From Streptomyces aurantiacus (lineage in GTDB: Bacteria; Actinomycetota; Actinomycetes; Streptomycetales; Streptomycetaceae): a stretch of 64,000 bases of DNA. How positions within the stretch are numbered: position 1 is the stretch's first letter; every line of letters starts with the position of its first letter. The position numbers and the translations under genes are program-made. Below the pieces are notes generated by a model. It saw only the letters and a program-made list of their open reading frames with translations. It did not search any database and had not been told where the DNA came from. Shown here one piece after another: positions 41,642 through 51,075 of this stretch. The DNA lies in the NCBI RefSeq assembly GCF_027107535.1, contig NZ_CP114283.1, forward strand, positions 2,294,001 through 2,358,000, in the 5' to 3' direction.

Positions 41642-42855
41642 CGCCGCAGCACAGGCACGGCCGTCACCAGGCGGGTGAGCCCCAGCGCCACCAACATCGG
41701 TTGGTACGGGACGAGTTCGACGAGTCCGGCGCCGAGCGCGAGGCCCACCGCGCTCGGCGCGAACAGCAGCGTGTTGGCGGTCGCCGTCGTCCTGCCCAGG
41801 AGGGCGTCCGGGGTGTCCCGCTGCACCGCGGTGAGGGCCGCGATCAGCACGCAGGGGAGCCCCACGCCGACCAACGCCGCCGAGGCGAGGACCACCACGT
41901 CGTACGGGAGCGCGCGGACCGTCACGGCAACGGCGGTCAGCGCGATGCCGTACCCCGCGAAACGGCGTTCTCCCAGCCGGCGCAGGAGCGGGCCCGCGGC
42001 CAGGCCCACGGCCACCGAACCCGCGCCCTGGGCGACGTACAGGAGACCCACGTAGGCGGGGGAGTGCCCGAGGCCTTCCGCCACCGCGTAGATCGTCGCG
42101 CCGTTCACTCCCGCGAAGAGCATCGTCGTGCCGCCGGCGAGGACGAGCGGGCGCAGTGCCGCGTGGCTCCACAGGTACCGGGCGCCCTCGGCCGTCCGGG
42201 TGCGCCAGTTCTCCCGGGCGGGGCTCGCGAGCGGCTCAGGTTCGCGGACGCGCAGGAGTGTGTAGAGGCCTGCGGCCAGGGCGAAGGTGAACGCGTCCAG
42301 GAGCGCGACACGGGCGCCCCCGTACGCCGCGTACAACCCCGCCCCGGCGAGCGGCGCGAGCAGCTTCATGCCCTCGTTGGCCGTCATGCGCAGGCCGTTG
42401 AAGTCACCGAGGAGCCTTGTGTCGACGGCCTGCGCCACCAGGGCCGACTCCGCCGCGTCATGGACGACGCCCGCCGCTCCGTAGAGGAGGAGAACGGCGA
42501 AGAGGATCCACAGGGTGCCCGCCGAGTCGACCGCGAGGAGCGACAGGAGGAGCACGGCCAGGCCCAGGTTCGTCCACACCAGCAGCGGCCTGCGGCGGGT
42601 CCGGTCCGCGAGGGTGCCGAGGGCGGGGCCGATCAGGGTGGGCGCCCAGAGGGCGAAGACACAGAGCGCGGCCAGGCCGTCCGAGCCGGTCAGGTCCTTC
42701 ACCCAGATCCCGGACACCAGCCCCATCGCCGACGTGCCGAATCCTGAGACGACGACCCCGCCCAGGTACAGACTCGCGTTGCGGTCCCTCAGCACGCGCC
42801 CCGCCGCCCAGGTCGTCCGGGCCGTCCGTGTGGTCCGCTCAGGCTGTGTCGTCAT
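41575..42855 (-). CDS. MFS transporter (EntS/MFS_3-like)
   Basis: This 426-residue protein has about 12 membrane helices. After helix 2 comes the loop LADRTRRRPLLVWTNLGLAV, and NGLRMTANEGMKLLAPLAGAG is typical of the enterobactin-exporter-like MFS_3 group. Its C-terminus overlaps the convergent kdgD-linked gene by 67 bases on the opposite strand, and both frames look genuine. The substrate is unknown; a drug or siderophore exporter is more likely than a sugar carrier. Confidence 0.82.
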   Translation of the reverse strand: MTTQPERTTRTARTTWAAGRVLRDRNASLYLGGVVVSGFGTSAMGLVSGIWVKDLTGSDGLAALCVFALWAPTLIGPALGTLADRTRRRPLLVWTNLGLAVLLLSLLAVDSAGTLWILFAVLLLYGAAGVVHDAAESALVAQAVDTRLLGDFNGLRMTANEGMKLLAPLAGAGLYAAYGGARVALLDAFTFALAAGLYTLLRVREPEPLASPARENWRTRTAEGARYLWSHAALRPLVLAGGTTMLFAGVNGATIYAVAEGLGHSPAYVGLLYVAQGAGSVAVGLAAGPLLRRLGERRFAGYGIALTAVAVTVRALPYDVVVLASAALVGVGLPCVLIAALTAVQRDTPDALLGRTTATANTLLFAPSAVGLALGAGLVELVPYQPMLVALGLTRLVTAVPVLRRQPSRSSARATSDRSSSDANPA

Positions 42856-42994
42856 GCCTGTTCATGGTGGGGCTAAGGCCTCGGGGCGGGGATCGGGCAG
42901 GTGCCCTAGCCCGTGGACGTGCCGGGGGCGGCCGCCGTCGGGGCCCTAGGGCCCCCGCACGGCGAGCGGCGAGGCCCGGGGTGCCCGGCGGACC

Positions 42995-43972
42995 TCACCC
43001 GGTTCCGACGGTGACGACGAGCTTGCCCCGGGGGTGGCCCTCCTTCAGATGACGGACGGCCTCGGCGGCCTCGGCCAGGGGGTAGACGCGGTCGACGGGC
43101 GGAGTCACCGCGCCCTTCTCGGCGAGCTCCTTGAGCGTCAGGAGGTCCTCTCGGCGGGCGACGGAGACCAGGTTGCCGAGGTGGTGGCCGACGAACGGCG
43201 AGAGCAGCACGGCCCGCAGGCCGCGGCTCATGCCGCCGAAGAACGCCGTCCCGCCCTCGCCGCCGACGATCACGAGCGTGCCGCGCGGGGTCAGGACGCG
43301 GCGGAGAGCGGGCAGGGGGCGCAGGCCCGCGTTGTCGACGACGACGTCGTAGCGGTGCGGCCCGTCCGTGATGTCCCCCTGCGTGTAGTCGATGACGTGC
43401 GCCGCGCCCTGGGACCGTACGAAGTCGGCCCCGCCGGGGCCGCAGACGCCGGTGACCTCGGCGCCGTACATCGAGGCGAGCTGGACGGCGTAGCAGCCGA
43501 CTCCGCCGGAGGCGCCGATGACGAGGACCTTCTGGCCCGCGCGCGGGCGGGCCCTGCCGCTCAGGGCCTGGAGGGCGGTCATGCCCGACACGGGGAGGGC
43601 CGCGGCCTGTTCGAAGGTGAGGTTCGCGGGTTTGGGAGCGAGCTTCGTGGCCTTGGCGCGCGCGTACTCGGCGAACGAGCCCTCGCAGTTGCCGAAGACC
43701 TCGTCGCCCGGCACGAAGTCGGTCACCTTCGCCCCGACGGCCTCGACGCGTCCGGCGCCGTCCCAGCCCCGCACCGGGTTCCTGGGCCTGCGGAGCCCGA
43801 GGACGGCGCGGGCCACATGGGGCCGGCCCGTCATGAGGTGCCACACCTCGGGGCCGACGCCGGCCGCGCGCACCTCGACGAGCACCTCGTCGTCGCGGGG
43901 CACGGGGCGGTCGATGTCGCGCAGTTCGAGGAGGTCCGCTGATCCGTAGGCATCCTGAACGATCGCCTTCAT
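42995..43972 (-). CDS. NAD(P)-dependent quinone-oxidoreductase-like MDR protein
   Basis: This 325-residue zinc-free medium-chain reductase has GWDGAGRVEAVG, AALPVSGMTALQAL and the nucleotide motif VIGASGGVGCYAVQLA. It lacks the four-cysteine structural zinc loop of true alcohol dehydrogenases, so quinone or enone reduction is likely. The start is the ATG giving MKAIVQDAYGS, with AAGGGGTG upstream. It stands alone between the MFS gene and a divergent gene. Confidence 0.85.
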   Translation of the reverse strand: MKAIVQDAYGSADLLELRDIDRPVPRDDEVLVEVRAAGVGPEVWHLMTGRPHVARAVLGLRRPRNPVRGWDGAGRVEAVGAKVTDFVPGDEVFGNCEGSFAEYARAKATKLAPKPANLTFEQAAALPVSGMTALQALSGRARPRAGQKVLVIGASGGVGCYAVQLASMYGAEVTGVCGPGGADFVRSQGAAHVIDYTQGDITDGPHRYDVVVDNAGLRPLPALRRVLTPRGTLVIVGGEGGTAFFGGMSRGLRAVLLSPFVGHHLGNLVSVARREDLLTLKELAEKGAVTPPVDRVYPLAEAAEAVRHLKEGHPRGKLVVTVGTG

Positions 43973-44144
43973 GGCGTGGCACCCCTTCGCGGTCCCCGAC
44001 ACCGGCCATCCCGGTTGCACCGAGCATCTCGGCGGTTCGCACGCCTGACCAGACTCCTGAGCACGATCTTGGGAGCGGGACCGATGAGTTTCCGTACGGC
44101 CGGCGGTCTACCCACCGAAGACCCCGTGACGAGAGGAGCCCAGC

Positions 44145-44753
44145 ATGGGCGACGGCGCCACCACCCCGGCAACGCTCGACCTGGGGCCGCAGGCCCTGAT
44201 CGTGGCGCGACTCGCCGAGGAGGTGCGAGAGGACCAGCTGGCGGGCGCGACGCCGTGCCCGGAGTACGCCGTACGCCATCTGCTGGGGCACCTGGCCGGG
44301 CTGTCCGAGGCCTTCCGGGACGCAGGGCGCAAGAACCTCGGGGCCACGACGGACACCGACCCCACCTCCCGGCTGCCGGACGTCACACCCGAATGGCGCG
44401 CCGAACTGCCCGAACTGCTCGCAGAGTTGGCCGCGGCCTGGCGTGACCCGGCCGCGTGGACGGGGCAGACCCGGGCGGGCGGTGTGGACCTGCCGGGCGA
44501 GATCGCGGGCGTGGTCGCGGCCGACGAACTCGTCGTGCACGGCTGGGACCTGGCCCGGGCGACGGGCCAGGAGTACACCCCTGACGCGGCGGCCCTGCGC
44601 GTGGCGTACGAGATGCTGGCCGCGTCCACCGACGACCCGGGCCGCGACAGCATCTTCGGCCCGGTGGTGGCCGTACCCGAGGGGGCGGCCCTCCTCGACC
44701 GGGTGATCGGACTGAGCGGCCGGGACCCGGGTTGGGGGACCACCACCGGCTGA
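44145..44753 (+). CDS. TIGR03086-type metal-binding (DinB/mycothiol-like) protein
   Basis: This 202-residue helical-bundle protein has the N-terminal pattern TPCPEYAVRHLLGHLAGL and the later histidine segment AADELVVHGWDLARATG, giving the His triad of DinB-like metal sites. The family is related to mycothiol maleylpyruvate isomerases; a thiol-transfer role is possible, but the substrate is unknown. GAGAGGAG lies six bases before the ATG. Confidence 0.82.
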   Translation: MGDGATTPATLDLGPQALIVARLAEEVREDQLAGATPCPEYAVRHLLGHLAGLSEAFRDAGRKNLGATTDTDPTSRLPDVTPEWRAELPELLAELAAAWRDPAAWTGQTRAGGVDLPGEIAGVVAADELVVHGWDLARATGQEYTPDAAALRVAYEMLAASTDDPGRDSIFGPVVAVPEGAALLDRVIGLSGRDPGWGTTTG

Positions 44754-44815
44754 GCGGGCGGTGGCGGGGCGGCCCCGGGTACCCGCATCCCCAGCCCCCC
44801 GCATCGGCGGAAACG

Positions 44816-44821
44816 TACGCT
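44816..44821 (+). promoter_or_regulatory. Leaderless -10 of the MBL hydrolase gene
   Basis: TACGCT fits TAnnnT and lies six bases before the ATG, which has no ribosome site. Confidence 0.5.
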
Positions 44822-44827
44822 CCCGGC

Positions 44828-45583
44828 ATGGCCTTCACTCTCACCACTCTCGGTACCGCCTCCCCGCATCCCCGGCCCGGGCGCCCCTGCAGTGGCTATC
44901 TCCTGAGTGGAGGCGGGGCGGAGGTCTGGGTGGACGCCGGGCCGGGGACCTTCGCCGAGTTGCAGCGGCACACGGATCCGGCGGGGCTGTCGGCGATCTG
45001 GATCTCGCATCTGCACGCCGACCACTGTGCCGACCTCCTGGCGGCGTTCTACGGGCTCGCCCACGGCGGGCTCACTCCTGCCGCGCCCCTCCCCGTGTAC
45101 GCGCCGGCGGGGTGCGGCCGACGGCTGGCGGCGTTCTTCGGGCGGCCCGACGACGGTTTCCTGCGCGAGATCTTCGACGTCAGGGACCTGGAGGACGGAC
45201 ACGAGGTGCGGTACGGCGGGCTGCTGCTCGCCAGCCACGCGGTCGTGCACGACACCGAGGCGTACGGGCTGCGGGCCGAGTGCGAGGGACGGGTGCTCGC
45301 GTACTCGGGGGACAGCGGCCCGTGCGACGCGCTCGTGGAACTCGCCCAGGGGGCGGACCTGTTCCTCTGCGAGGCGGACATCGACCGGCATCGCGAAGGC
45401 GAACAGGTCCACCTGACCCCCGAGGACGCCGGCGAGGCCGCCCGGGCCGCACGCGTGGGCGAACTGCTCGTCACCCATGTCGGGCCCACCCTCACCCCCG
45501 CCGCGGCCACCGGACGCGCCGCGGCGGTCTTCCGCGACGGACGCACGTCCATGGCCCGCGAAGGCGACGTGCGGACCGTCTGA
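44828..45583 (+). CDS. Metallo-beta-lactamase-fold hydrolase (RNase Z/PhnP-like)
   Basis: This 251-residue protein has the zinc motif SHLHADH (about residues 58-64), a later aspartate in YSGDSGPC and a final histidine in LVTHVGP. The start TLTTLGTASPHPRPGRPCSG is typical of the ribonuclease Z/PhnP-like branch of the fold. Substrate unknown; it is not part of the pectin operons around it. Confidence 0.85.
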   Translation: MAFTLTTLGTASPHPRPGRPCSGYLLSGGGAEVWVDAGPGTFAELQRHTDPAGLSAIWISHLHADHCADLLAAFYGLAHGGLTPAAPLPVYAPAGCGRRLAAFFGRPDDGFLREIFDVRDLEDGHEVRYGGLLLASHAVVHDTEAYGLRAECEGRVLAYSGDSGPCDALVELAQGADLFLCEADIDRHREGEQVHLTPEDAGEAARAARVGELLVTHVGPTLTPAAATGRAAAVFRDGRTSMAREGDVRTV

Positions 45584-45640
45584 GCCGACGCCCGTCCCGG
45601 CGTCGCCCGATCTCAACTTCCGCTTCTTTTGTCAGAAGCA

Positions 45641-45729
45641 TTGACGAAACACAGGGCTGCTCCTAGCTTCATCGCGTCGTACTTCGTACGTCATATATGA
45701 GACGCGATACGCGAGATCAGATACGCGAG
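45641..45729 (+). promoter_or_regulatory. Promoter and operators of the GntR-lyase-dehydratase operon
   Basis: TTGACG (45641) and TAGCTT (45664) are 17 bases apart. Downstream lie the palindrome TCATATATGA (45691-45700) and two direct copies of GATACGCGAG (45706 and 45720, 14 bases apart), likely binding sites of the GntR protein encoded next. Confidence 0.65.
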
Positions 45730-45769
45730 CCCCCGCTCCCTGAGGGCTCCGTGACACCGAGAGGCGCGC

Positions 45770-46426
45770 ATGACCTCTGTGCCCACGCCGATCCCCTCCC
45801 GCACGCAGTTCGTGCTGGAAGGGATCAAACACCGCATCCTCACCGGGCAGTTGACCCCAGGGCAGGCCCTGGTCGAGACCGAGCTCGCCGCACAGTTCGG
45901 GGTGTCCAAGACCCCGGTGCGCGAGGCGCTCAAGACCCTGGCCGGCACCGGGCTCGTCGTGATGAACCAGTACAAGGGCGTCACGGTGCGCATGGTGGAC
46001 GCGGACATGGCGCGCGAGGTGTACGACGTACGGCTGCTGCTGGAGCCGGAGGCACTGCGACGGTCCGTCCGGCGCGGCTCCTCCCTCGACACGGCGCGCG
46101 AGGCGCTCGAACGCGCCGACTCGGCCACCGACACCGCCCAGCGCTCGCTCGCCAACCGCGAGTTCCACCGCTCCCTCTACGTCCGCTGCGGCAACCCGCT
46201 GCTCGGCCGGATGCTCGACGAGGTCCGCGACCAGGCCGCCCTGGTCTCCGCGGTCGCCTGGGCCGCCGACCCGTCCTGGGAACGCGAGGCGGCCGAGCAC
46301 CGGGAGATCCTGCGGCTCGCCCTCGAAGGCGACTCGGACGGCGCGGCGCGCGCTCTGCACTCGCACATCGCCTCGTTCGTGCAACGGGCCTTCCCCGAGG
46401 TCCAGGGAAAGGATGAGCAGGAATGA
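45770..46426 (+). CDS. GntR-family (FCD) regulator of sugar-acid catabolism
   Basis: This 218-residue protein has a GntR winged helix (VLEGIKHRILTGQLTPGQAL, FGVSKTPVREALKTLAGTGL). The FCD domain follows, with metal-type residues (YDVRLLLEPEALR, NREFHRSLYVRCGNPLL, EHREILRLALEGD). It is the first gene of an operon and overlaps the lyase gene by four bases. The ligand is probably a sugar acid handled by the two enzymes that follow. Confidence 0.88.
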   Translation: MTSVPTPIPSRTQFVLEGIKHRILTGQLTPGQALVETELAAQFGVSKTPVREALKTLAGTGLVVMNQYKGVTVRMVDADMAREVYDVRLLLEPEALRRSVRRGSSLDTAREALERADSATDTAQRSLANREFHRSLYVRCGNPLLGRMLDEVRDQAALVSAVAWAADPSWEREAAEHREILRLALEGDSDGAARALHSHIASFVQRAFPEVQGKDEQE

Positions 46427-47340
46427 CCGCGACCACGCCCACGTTCGAGGCCCAGCGGGCCGCCCTCGCCGACGTGGTGGCGATCCCCGTGACCCCGTTC
46501 GCCGAGGACGGCTCGATCGACCGGGACGTCCACCGCGTCCTGCTGCGCCGGATCCTCGACGGCGGCGTACGCATCCTCACGCCGAACGGCAACACCGGCG
46601 AGTTCTACGCACTGTCTCCCGAAGAGCGGCGCGTCGTGACGGAGTTGACCATCGAGGAGGCCCGGGACCGGGCGGTCGTCCTGGTCGGGGTGGGGCACGA
46701 CGTGCCGACCGCCGTCGCCTCCGCGCGCCACGCCCGTGACCACGGGGCACAGATGGTGATGGTCCATCAGCCCGTGCACCCGTACGTCTCCGAGGGCGGC
46801 TGGGTCGACTACCACCGGGCGATCGCGGAGGCCGTCCCCGAGCTGGGCGTCGTGCCGTACATCCGCAACCCGGTGCTCGCCGGCACCCGGCTCGCCGAGC
46901 TGGCCGACGCCTGTCCGAACGTCATCGGCGTGAAGTACGCCGTGCCGGACGCGGCCCGGTTCGCCGCCTTCGCACGGGACGCCGGGCTCGAACGCTTCGT
47001 GTGGGTGGCCGGTCTCGCGGAGCCCTACGCGCCCTCGTACTTCTCGGCGGGAGCGACGGGATTCACCTCGGGGCTCGTGAACGTGGCCCCGGCCGTCTCG
47101 CTGAACATGATCGAGGCACTCCGGGCCGGGGACTACGCGGGCGCCATGAAGGTCTGGGAGCAGATCCGCCGCTTCGAGGAACTGCGCGCGGCCAACGGCT
47201 CCGCCAACAACGTGACGGTCGTGAAGGAGGCCCTGGCCTCGCTCGGCCTGTGCCGCCGCGAGGTCCGCGCACCGAGCAAGCAGCTCCCCGAGTCCGAACG
47301 CGCCGAGGTCGCCGCCATCGCAGCGGGGTGGTCCATATGA
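46423..47340 (+). CDS. DapA-superfamily lyase, probable 2-keto-3-deoxyarabonate dehydratase
   Basis: This 305-residue TIM-barrel enzyme has Schiff-base Lys171 in IGVKYAVPD, Tyr146 in VVPYIRN and the loop NGNTGEFYAL, which differs from DapA and resembles sugar-acid dehydratases. The next gene is an IlvD-family dehydratase. The pair matches the Weimberg-type route in which L-arabonate is dehydrated twice to 2-oxoglutarate semialdehyde. The exact sugar acid (L-arabonate, galactonate or other) is inference. Confidence 0.8.
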   Translation: MTATTPTFEAQRAALADVVAIPVTPFAEDGSIDRDVHRVLLRRILDGGVRILTPNGNTGEFYALSPEERRVVTELTIEEARDRAVVLVGVGHDVPTAVASARHARDHGAQMVMVHQPVHPYVSEGGWVDYHRAIAEAVPELGVVPYIRNPVLAGTRLAELADACPNVIGVKYAVPDAARFAAFARDAGLERFVWVAGLAEPYAPSYFSAGATGFTSGLVNVAPAVSLNMIEALRAGDYAGAMKVWEQIRRFEELRAANGSANNVTVVKEALASLGLCRREVRAPSKQLPESERAEVAAIAAGWSI

Positions 47341-49100
47341 CCGACGCCAGCCCGGCAGCGGCAGAGGAGAGCCAAACCCCGGACGCCCCGAGGCAGTTGC
47401 GCAGCCACCAGTGGTACGGAACCGAGGGCCTGCGCTCCTTCAGCCATCGCGCCCGCACCCGCCAGCTCGGCTACCTGCCCGAGGAGCATCTCGGCAAGCC
47501 GGTCATCGCGATCCTCAACACCTGGTCCGACATCAACCCCTGTCACGTCCACCTGCGGGACCGTGCCCAGGCGGTCAAGCGGGGCGTGTGGCAGGCCGGC
47601 GGCTTCCCGCTGGAGTTCCCGGTGTCCACGCTGAGCGAGACCTTCCAGAAGCCGACCCCGATGCTCTACCGCAACATGCTCGCGATGGAGACCGAGGAAC
47701 TGCTGCGGTCGTACCCCGTGGACGGGGCCGTCCTCATGGGCGGCTGCGACAAGTCCACACCCGCGCTGCTCATGGGCGCCGCGACCGTCGACCTGCCGAC
47801 CGTGTTCGTGCCCGCCGGACCCATGCTGCCCGGCCACTGGCGCAACGAGATCCTCGGCTCGGGCACCGACATGTGGAAGTACTGGGACGACAAGCGCGCC
47901 GGACTCATCGGCGACTGCGAGATGACCGAACTGGAGAGCGGTCTCGCGCGCTCTCCCGGGCACTGCATGACCATGGGTACGGCGTCCACGCTCACCGCGG
48001 CCGCCGAGGCTCTCGGGGTCACCGTGCCGGGCGCCTCCAGCATCCCGGCCGTCGACTCCGGGCACGACCGGATGGCCGCCGCCTCGGGGCTCAGGATCGT
48101 CGAACTCGTCCGCCAGGACCGCAGGTTGTCCGCCATCCTCACCCAGGAGGCATTCGAGGACGCCGTGACGACCGTCCTCGGACTCGGCGGCTCCACCAAT
48201 GCCGTGATCCACCTGATCGCGATGGCCGGACGAGCCGGAGCCCGGCTCACCCTCGACGACTTCGACCGGATCGCCCGCACGGTGCCGGTCCTCGCGAACG
48301 TGCGGCCCGGCGGCCGGACGTACCTCATGGAGGACTTCCACTTCGCCGGCGGACTGCCCGGGTTCCTGTCGCGGATCACCGACCTGCTGCACCTGGACCG
48401 GCCGACCGTCTCGCACGACAGCATGCGCGAACAGCTCGCCTCCGCGCAGGTGCACAACGACGACGTCATCCGCACCCGGGAGAACCCCGTCGCCGCCGAG
48501 GGAGGCGTCGCCGTCCTGCGCGGCAACCTCTGCCCCGACGGCGCGGTCATCAAGCACATCTCCGCCGAGCCCCACCTGCTCAAGCACACCGGTCCGGCGG
48601 TCGTCTTCGACGACTACAGGACCATGCAACGCACCATCAACGACCCGGAGTTGGGCATCACCGCCGACACCGTCCTGGTGCTGCGCAACGCCGGCCCCAA
48701 GGGCGGCCCGGGCATGCCCGAGTACGGGATGCTGCCGATCCCCGACCACCTGCTGAAGCAGGGCGTCCGGGACATGGTGCGGATCTCCGACGCCCGGATG
48801 AGCGGCACGAGCTACGGCGCGTGCGTGCTGCACGTGGCACCCGAGTCGTACATCGGCGGGCCGCTCGCCCTGGTCCGCACCGGGGACTCCATCACCCTCG
48901 ACGTCGCGTCACGCGCGCTGCGACTCAACGTGGACGACGAGGAACTGGAGCGGCGCCGGGCGCAGTGGACCGCGCCGCCCGAGCGCTACGAGCGCGGCTA
49001 CGGCGCGCTCTACAACGAACAGATCACCCAGGCCGACACCGGCTGCGACTTCGCCTTCCTTGCCCGGCCGGGCAAGGTGGCCGACCCGTACGCGGGTTGA
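47337..49100 (+). CDS. IlvD/Edd-family sugar-acid dehydratase, probable L-arabonate dehydratase
   Basis: This 587-residue iron-sulfur dehydratase has cluster cysteines in INPCHVHL (Cys69), MGGCDKSTP (Cys137) and SPGHCMTMGTAST. The N-terminal SHQWYGTEGLRSFSHRA is characteristic of the sugar-acid branch (arabonate, xylonate or fuconate dehydratases) rather than dihydroxyacid dehydratase. It overlaps the lyase stop by four bases. Product of this enzyme is the substrate of the lyase, so the two act in sequence. Confidence 0.87.
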   Translation: MTDASPAAAEESQTPDAPRQLRSHQWYGTEGLRSFSHRARTRQLGYLPEEHLGKPVIAILNTWSDINPCHVHLRDRAQAVKRGVWQAGGFPLEFPVSTLSETFQKPTPMLYRNMLAMETEELLRSYPVDGAVLMGGCDKSTPALLMGAATVDLPTVFVPAGPMLPGHWRNEILGSGTDMWKYWDDKRAGLIGDCEMTELESGLARSPGHCMTMGTASTLTAAAEALGVTVPGASSIPAVDSGHDRMAAASGLRIVELVRQDRRLSAILTQEAFEDAVTTVLGLGGSTNAVIHLIAMAGRAGARLTLDDFDRIARTVPVLANVRPGGRTYLMEDFHFAGGLPGFLSRITDLLHLDRPTVSHDSMREQLASAQVHNDDVIRTRENPVAAEGGVAVLRGNLCPDGAVIKHISAEPHLLKHTGPAVVFDDYRTMQRTINDPELGITADTVLVLRNAGPKGGPGMPEYGMLPIPDHLLKQGVRDMVRISDARMSGTSYGACVLHVAPESYIGGPLALVRTGDSITLDVASRALRLNVDDEELERRRAQWTAPPERYERGYGALYNEQITQADTGCDFAFLARPGKVADPYAG

Positions 49101-49165
49101 CCCGTACCTCCTGAACCACCCCGGAGCCGCGCACCTCGCGGCCCGGGCTCACGCACACCGTACGT

Positions 49166-49177
49166 GAAAGCGCTTGC
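49166..49177. promoter_or_regulatory. GAAAGCGCTTGC operator-like palindrome
   Basis: It has an AAGCGCTT core, 60 bases before the ABC permease that starts the pectin operon. The core is shared with the kdgD promoter (39442) and the lyase-esterase gene (56068). Confidence 0.5.
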
Positions 49178-49237
49178 CCTCAGGCCGGGCGCCCGTACCA
49201 CCGGCTCGACCCGCACACCCGAGAACGGAGAACAGTC

Positions 49238-50176
49238 ATGGCCCAAGCCGCAGCCGTGGCGAAGCAGCCCGCGCCACCCCGGCGGCGCCGTGGCTCGGCG
49301 ACGCCTCGCAGGCTCCCGTATCTGCTGATCGCCCCGGCGGGACTGCTGATGCTGGGCTTCATCGCCTACCCGGTGCTCAGTGTCTTCTACTACAGCCTGC
49401 AGGACTTCAACCCCACCAAACCGTGGCGGAACGGCTTCGCGGGCTTCGACAACTTCGTGCACCTCTTCACCGAGGACCCGATGTTCTGGGACACGCTGGT
49501 CTTCAGCGCGAAGTGGGTCGTCGTCGAGGTCGGACTCCAGCTGCTGTTCGGCCTGGCGCTCGCACTGATCGTCAACCAGACCTTCGTGGGGCGCTCGCTC
49601 GGCCGCGCCATGGTCTTCTCGCCCTGGGCCGTCTCCGGCGTGCTCACCTCCGCGATCTGGGTACTGCTCTACAACTCCCAGACGGGCATCACCCGTTACC
49701 TCGCCGACATGGGCATCGGGGAGTACGGCACGAGCTGGCTGTCCGACACCTCGACGGTCTTCCCGGCGACGGTGGTCGCCGACCTCTGGCGAGGCGTGCC
49801 CTTCTTCGCGATCCTCATCCTCGCCGACCTCCAGTCCGTGTCGAAGGACCTCTACGAGGCCGCCGAGGTCGACGGCGCCAGCCGCTTCAAGCAGTTCGTG
49901 CACATCACACTGCCCCACCTCAAGGACGCGATCATCCTCTCCACACTGCTGCGCGCGGTCTGGGAGTTCAACAACGTCGACCTGCTCTACACACTGACCG
50001 GCGGCGGACCCGCGGGAGAAACGACGACACTCCCGCTCTACATCGCCAACACCAGCGTCGACGCACACAACTTCGGCTACGCCTCGGCCCTGACCACCGT
50101 CGCGTTCGTGATCCTGCTCTTCTGTTCGATGGTCTATCTGCGGCTGAGCAAGTTCGGAGTGGGTGGGGACAAGTGA
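49238..50176 (+). CDS. Sugar ABC permease, MalF type (system 3, pectic oligomer)
   Basis: This 312-residue protein has a basic cytoplasmic N-terminus (PRRRRGSATPRR), six membrane helices and the EAA loop YEAAEVDGASRFKQFVHITL. It heads a chain of translationally coupled pectin genes and probably works with the binding protein encoded at 58132, imported substrates being oligogalacturonides or similar. No ATPase gene is present. Confidence 0.9.
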   Translation: MAQAAAVAKQPAPPRRRRGSATPRRLPYLLIAPAGLLMLGFIAYPVLSVFYYSLQDFNPTKPWRNGFAGFDNFVHLFTEDPMFWDTLVFSAKWVVVEVGLQLLFGLALALIVNQTFVGRSLGRAMVFSPWAVSGVLTSAIWVLLYNSQTGITRYLADMGIGEYGTSWLSDTSTVFPATVVADLWRGVPFFAILILADLQSVSKDLYEAAEVDGASRFKQFVHITLPHLKDAIILSTLLRAVWEFNNVDLLYTLTGGGPAGETTTLPLYIANTSVDAHNFGYASALTTVAFVILLFCSMVYLRLSKFGVGGDK

Positions 50177-51075
50177 TCACCAAGGACATCGACACCGTTG
50201 TTCCGGCCGTGCCCGCGCCGGTGGCCGACGAACCGCCGCAGCGTCCGAACAAGAGCAGGCGCGCATGGGACGAGGCGCCGCGCTGGCAGATCTATCTCCC
50301 GCTCGGCATCTACCTGCTCTTCACGCTCATCCCCTTCTACTGGATCCTGCTCTTCGCCCTCCGGCCGACCGGCTCGACCTCGCTCGTGCCGTGGCCGATG
50401 ACCTTCGAGCACTTCGACAAGGTCTGGAACGACCGCAGCTTCGGCACGTACTTCGAGAACAGCGTGTACGTCGGTATCGCCACGCTCCTCATGACCACGC
50501 TCGTCGCGCTGGCCGGCGGCTACGCCCTTGCCCGCTTCGACTTCAAGATCAAGCGTGCCTTCATGCTGGCGCTGCTCTGCTCGCAGTTCGTGCCGGGCGC
50601 GCTGCTGCTGGTGCCGCTGTTCCAGATCTTCGCCGAGCTCCAGATGATCAACTCGCTGGTGAGCGTCATCATCGCCGAGACGGTCTTCCAGCTGCCGCTG
50701 TCGATGATCCTGATCAGCGGCTTCATCCGGAACGTGCCGTACTCCCTCGAAGAGGCCGCCTGGGTGGACGGCTGCAACCGCTTCACCGGCTTCCGGGTCG
50801 TCGTCCTGCCGCTGCTGCGGCCCGGACTGATCGCGGTGGGCTCCTTCGCCTTCGTGCACTCCTGGAACCACTTCCTGTTCGCCCTGATGTTCCTCAGCAA
50901 CCAGGAGAAGCAGACGATCCCCGTCGGCCTCAACAGCCTGATGAGCGCCGACAGCGTCGACCTGGGCGCACTCGCCGCGGGCGGCATCATCGCGGCCGTG
51001 CCCGTCGTGATCGTCTTCGCCTTCATCCAGAAGTGGCTGATCACGGGCTTCAGCGCCGGGGCGGTGAAGGGATGA
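50173..51075 (+). CDS. Sugar ABC permease, MalG type (system 3)
   Basis: This 300-residue protein has six membrane helices and the EAA loop EEAAWVDGCNRFTGFRVVVL. The GTG start overlaps the MalF-type stop by four bases, and its own stop overlaps the next start. Partner of the preceding permease. Confidence 0.9.
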   Translation: MITKDIDTVVPAVPAPVADEPPQRPNKSRRAWDEAPRWQIYLPLGIYLLFTLIPFYWILLFALRPTGSTSLVPWPMTFEHFDKVWNDRSFGTYFENSVYVGIATLLMTTLVALAGGYALARFDFKIKRAFMLALLCSQFVPGALLLVPLFQIFAELQMINSLVSVIIAETVFQLPLSMILISGFIRNVPYSLEEAAWVDGCNRFTGFRVVVLPLLRPGLIAVGSFAFVHSWNHFLFALMFLSNQEKQTIPVGLNSLMSADSVDLGALAAGGIIAAVPVVIVFAFIQKWLITGFSAGAVKG

